Notes under the pieces: generated by a model
What the model was told of the DNA's origin: nothing
Seen by the model: only the letters and a program-made list of their open reading frames with translations
Database searches by the model: none
Shown here: positions 5,195 to 6,118 of the stretch, in pieces
Position numbering within the stretch: position 1 is the first letter of the stretch
Layout of the letters: every line of letters begins with the position of its first letter
Made by a program: the position numbers and the translations under genes
Assembly: GCA_016783225.1 (NCBI GenBank)
Contig: JADHWZ010000126.1
Coordinates: forward strand, 1-6,118
Source of the DNA: Dehalococcoidia bacterium
Lineage (GTDB): Bacteria; Chloroflexota; Dehalococcoidia; GIF9; UBA5620
Direction: 5' to 3'
Length of the DNA: 6,118 nt

Positions 5195-5983
5195 ATGAAC
5201 TCAAACCAATTTGCCTTAGTAGACAGGGTGGCCATCGTGACTGGGGCTGGTCGGGGTATAGGCAAGGCCATAGCGCTAGGTCTGGCTGATTTTGGCGCCA
5301 ATGTTGTAGTTGCTGCCCGCACCACCTCCGACATCGAAAGCACTGCTTCGGAAATCGAGAAAAAGGGCAAAAAGGCGCTAGCTATATCTACCGATGTACG
5401 TCTCAGCGACCAGGTAAGTAGCCTGGTAGACAAAACAGTGAAGGAGTTTGGCAGAATTGACATCTTAGTTAATAATGCTGGCACAGGGTTCCAAATATCA
5501 ACAATGAAAATGAGCGAAGGTGGCTGGGATGCTGTCATCCGCGAGAATTTGAAGAGCGTGTTTCTATGTAGCCAGGCAGCCAGCAAAGTAATGATGGCTC
5601 AGAAGAAGGGTACTATTATCAGCATTGCTTCAGTAGCTGGGCTTAGCGCTCATACTGTTAATGCTGCCTATGGAGCAGCTAAAGCCGCAATCATAAGCCT
5701 AACCAAGACTATGGCAATAGATTTAGCTAAATACAACATCAGAGTCAATGCAATTGCACCGGGCTGGATTGGTACCTCAGGCACCATGCAATTATTCGGT
5801 GCCCAGCCGGAAGCGATCAACCAAATCCCGCTGACTCGTTGGGGGCAACCTGAAGATATTGTCGGCGGAGCTATCTATCTAGCCTCTGATGCCTCGCTTT
5901 ATGTTACTGGTGAAACCATAGTTATCGATGGCGGGTTGATGAGCAAACCTAGCCTAAAAGGATTTTGGGAGGATTTGGAATAA
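5195..5983 (+). CDS. SDR-family oxidoreductase (classical, FabG-like)
   Basis: This is a complete 262-residue classical short-chain dehydrogenase/reductase, a cytoplasmic NAD(P)(H)-dependent enzyme acting on an alcohol/ketone pair. Visible motifs are TGAGRGIG (16-23, dinucleotide binding), ART after the second strand (41-43, where the Arg suggests NADP(H)), D67-V68 (adenine pocket), NNAG (93-96), and the catalytic set Asn118, Ser146, Tyr159 and Lys163 (YGAAK). PGWIGT (189-194) and VTGETIVIDGG (237-247) close the fold. GGGAGG at 5185-5190 sits four bases before the ATG. The substrate cannot be read from sequence. The adjoining CaiB/BaiF remnant suggests acyl-CoA or hydroxy-acid chemistry. FabG of fatty acid synthesis is less likely without other fab genes nearby. 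No defects are seen. Confidence 0.92.
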   Translation: MNSNQFALVDRVAIVTGAGRGIGKAIALGLADFGANVVVAARTTSDIESTASEIEKKGKKALAISTDVRLSDQVSSLVDKTVKEFGRIDILVNNAGTGFQISTMKMSEGGWDAVIRENLKSVFLCSQAASKVMMAQKKGTIISIASVAGLSAHTVNAAYGAAKAAIISLTKTMAIDLAKYNIRVNAIAPGWIGTSGTMQLFGAQPEAINQIPLTRWGQPEDIVGGAIYLASDASLYVTGETIVIDGGLMSKPSLKGFWEDLE

Positions 5984-5986
5984 GCC

Positions 5987-6028
5987 ATGCGCCGGTATTA
6001 CATTTGGACTATAGGCTGCCAAATGTAA
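5987..6028 (+). pseudogene. miaB: N-terminal stub of a MiaB-type tRNA methylthiotransferase
   Basis: Four bases after the SDR stop an ATG opens a 13-residue frame, MRRYYIWTIGCQM, then TAA. The YxIWTIGCQM part is the start of MiaB-type radical-SAM enzymes, which add a methylthio group to i6A37 of tRNA, and its Cys is the first cluster ligand of the N-terminal UPF0004 domain. In intact genes it continues with Asn-Lys and over 400 more residues. Here all similarity ends after Met13. The short spacing to the SDR gene suggests miaB was its operon partner and was cut off by a deletion or insertion. The match is short, so identity rests on one motif. Confidence 0.55.
5998..6028. other. Perfect 10-bp hairpin just after the SDR gene
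   Basis: TTACATTTGG (5998-6007) pairs exactly with CCAAATGTAA (6019-6028) around an 11-base loop (ACTATAGGCTG). It starts 15 bases after the SDR stop and overlaps the miaB-like stub. Part of the symmetry follows from the codons for YIW and CQM. The rest was created where the stub ends. No T-run follows, so it may protect the 3' end of the SDR message rather than end transcription on its own. Confidence 0.55.
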
Positions 6029-6118
6029 ATCGTCAGTAACATTGACACAACTCAGTAATGGACACTTTAAGTAGCTGACCTGTTTTTGTCAAGCCACTCT
6101 TGTTGCACATTTTAGCGG
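6029..6118. other. Unidentified sequence after the miaB breakpoint
   Basis: No miaB similarity continues in any frame. The stretch has several stops and contains TGGACACTTT (6059-6068) and a T-rich GTTTTTGTCAAG segment, which resemble the non-coding end of an insertion sequence. No terminal repeat partner is visible in the window, so this is only a suggestion. Confidence 0.25.

Noticed and set aside
5017..5586. Minus-strand frame of 189 residues
   Set aside because: It is the shadow of the SDR gene and its upstream region, and the SDR motifs are unambiguous.
1..6118. CRISPR array, tRNA or rRNA genes
   Set aside because: No regularly spaced repeats, cloverleaf-like segments or conserved rRNA stretches were seen on either strand.

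Overview
This is a bacterial window of middling base composition. It alternates three or four intact genes for exported or metabolic proteins with a series of gene stubs: short pieces that match only the beginning or the end of a known family. The intact surface proteins (a membrane-anchored multi-Ig-like protein, a GH114-type lipoprotein, a proline-linker lipoprotein), the CaiB/BaiF and SDR pair, and the MiaB-type N-terminus suggest a Chloroflexota (Dehalococcoidia-like) environmental genome. That placement is inferred from the style of the proteins and was not tested by any search.

Left part (1-2544, + strand). A surface protein that begins upstream of the window has a basic cytoplasmic stretch, one transmembrane helix and three beta-rich extracellular domains. 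It is followed by a GH114/TM1410-type TIM-barrel lipoprotein that looks complete. Both products act outside the cytoplasmic membrane and may form a small surface or polysaccharide module.

Middle part (2545-4681). Coding density falls. It holds a long bulged inverted repeat, a 31-residue single-helix membrane protein with a good ribosome binding site, a PD40/TolB-type propeller blade without the rest of its gene, and, on the minus strand, the C-terminal tip of a parallel beta-helix (choice-of-anchor Q type) protein. Upstream of that tip, also on the minus strand, lies an intact exported protein with a proline-rich linker and a CARDB-like domain. A second long bulged inverted repeat lies upstream of it.

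Right part (4682-6118, + strand). The C-terminal piece of an IS110-type transposase is fused in frame to the last ~70 residues of a CaiB/BaiF CoA-transferase. Next comes an intact FabG-like SDR oxidoreductase with its own promoter-like sequence. Four bases after its stop codon is a 13-residue stub matching the start of a MiaB-type tRNA methylthiotransferase, which overlaps a perfect 10-bp hairpin. The original order was probably CoA-transferase, SDR, miaB, broken at both ends by rearrangement.

I do not see a clearly new multi-gene system. The points most worth a second look are the IS110/CaiB junction, the miaB stub with its hairpin, the two long bulged inverted repeats, and the small membrane protein.
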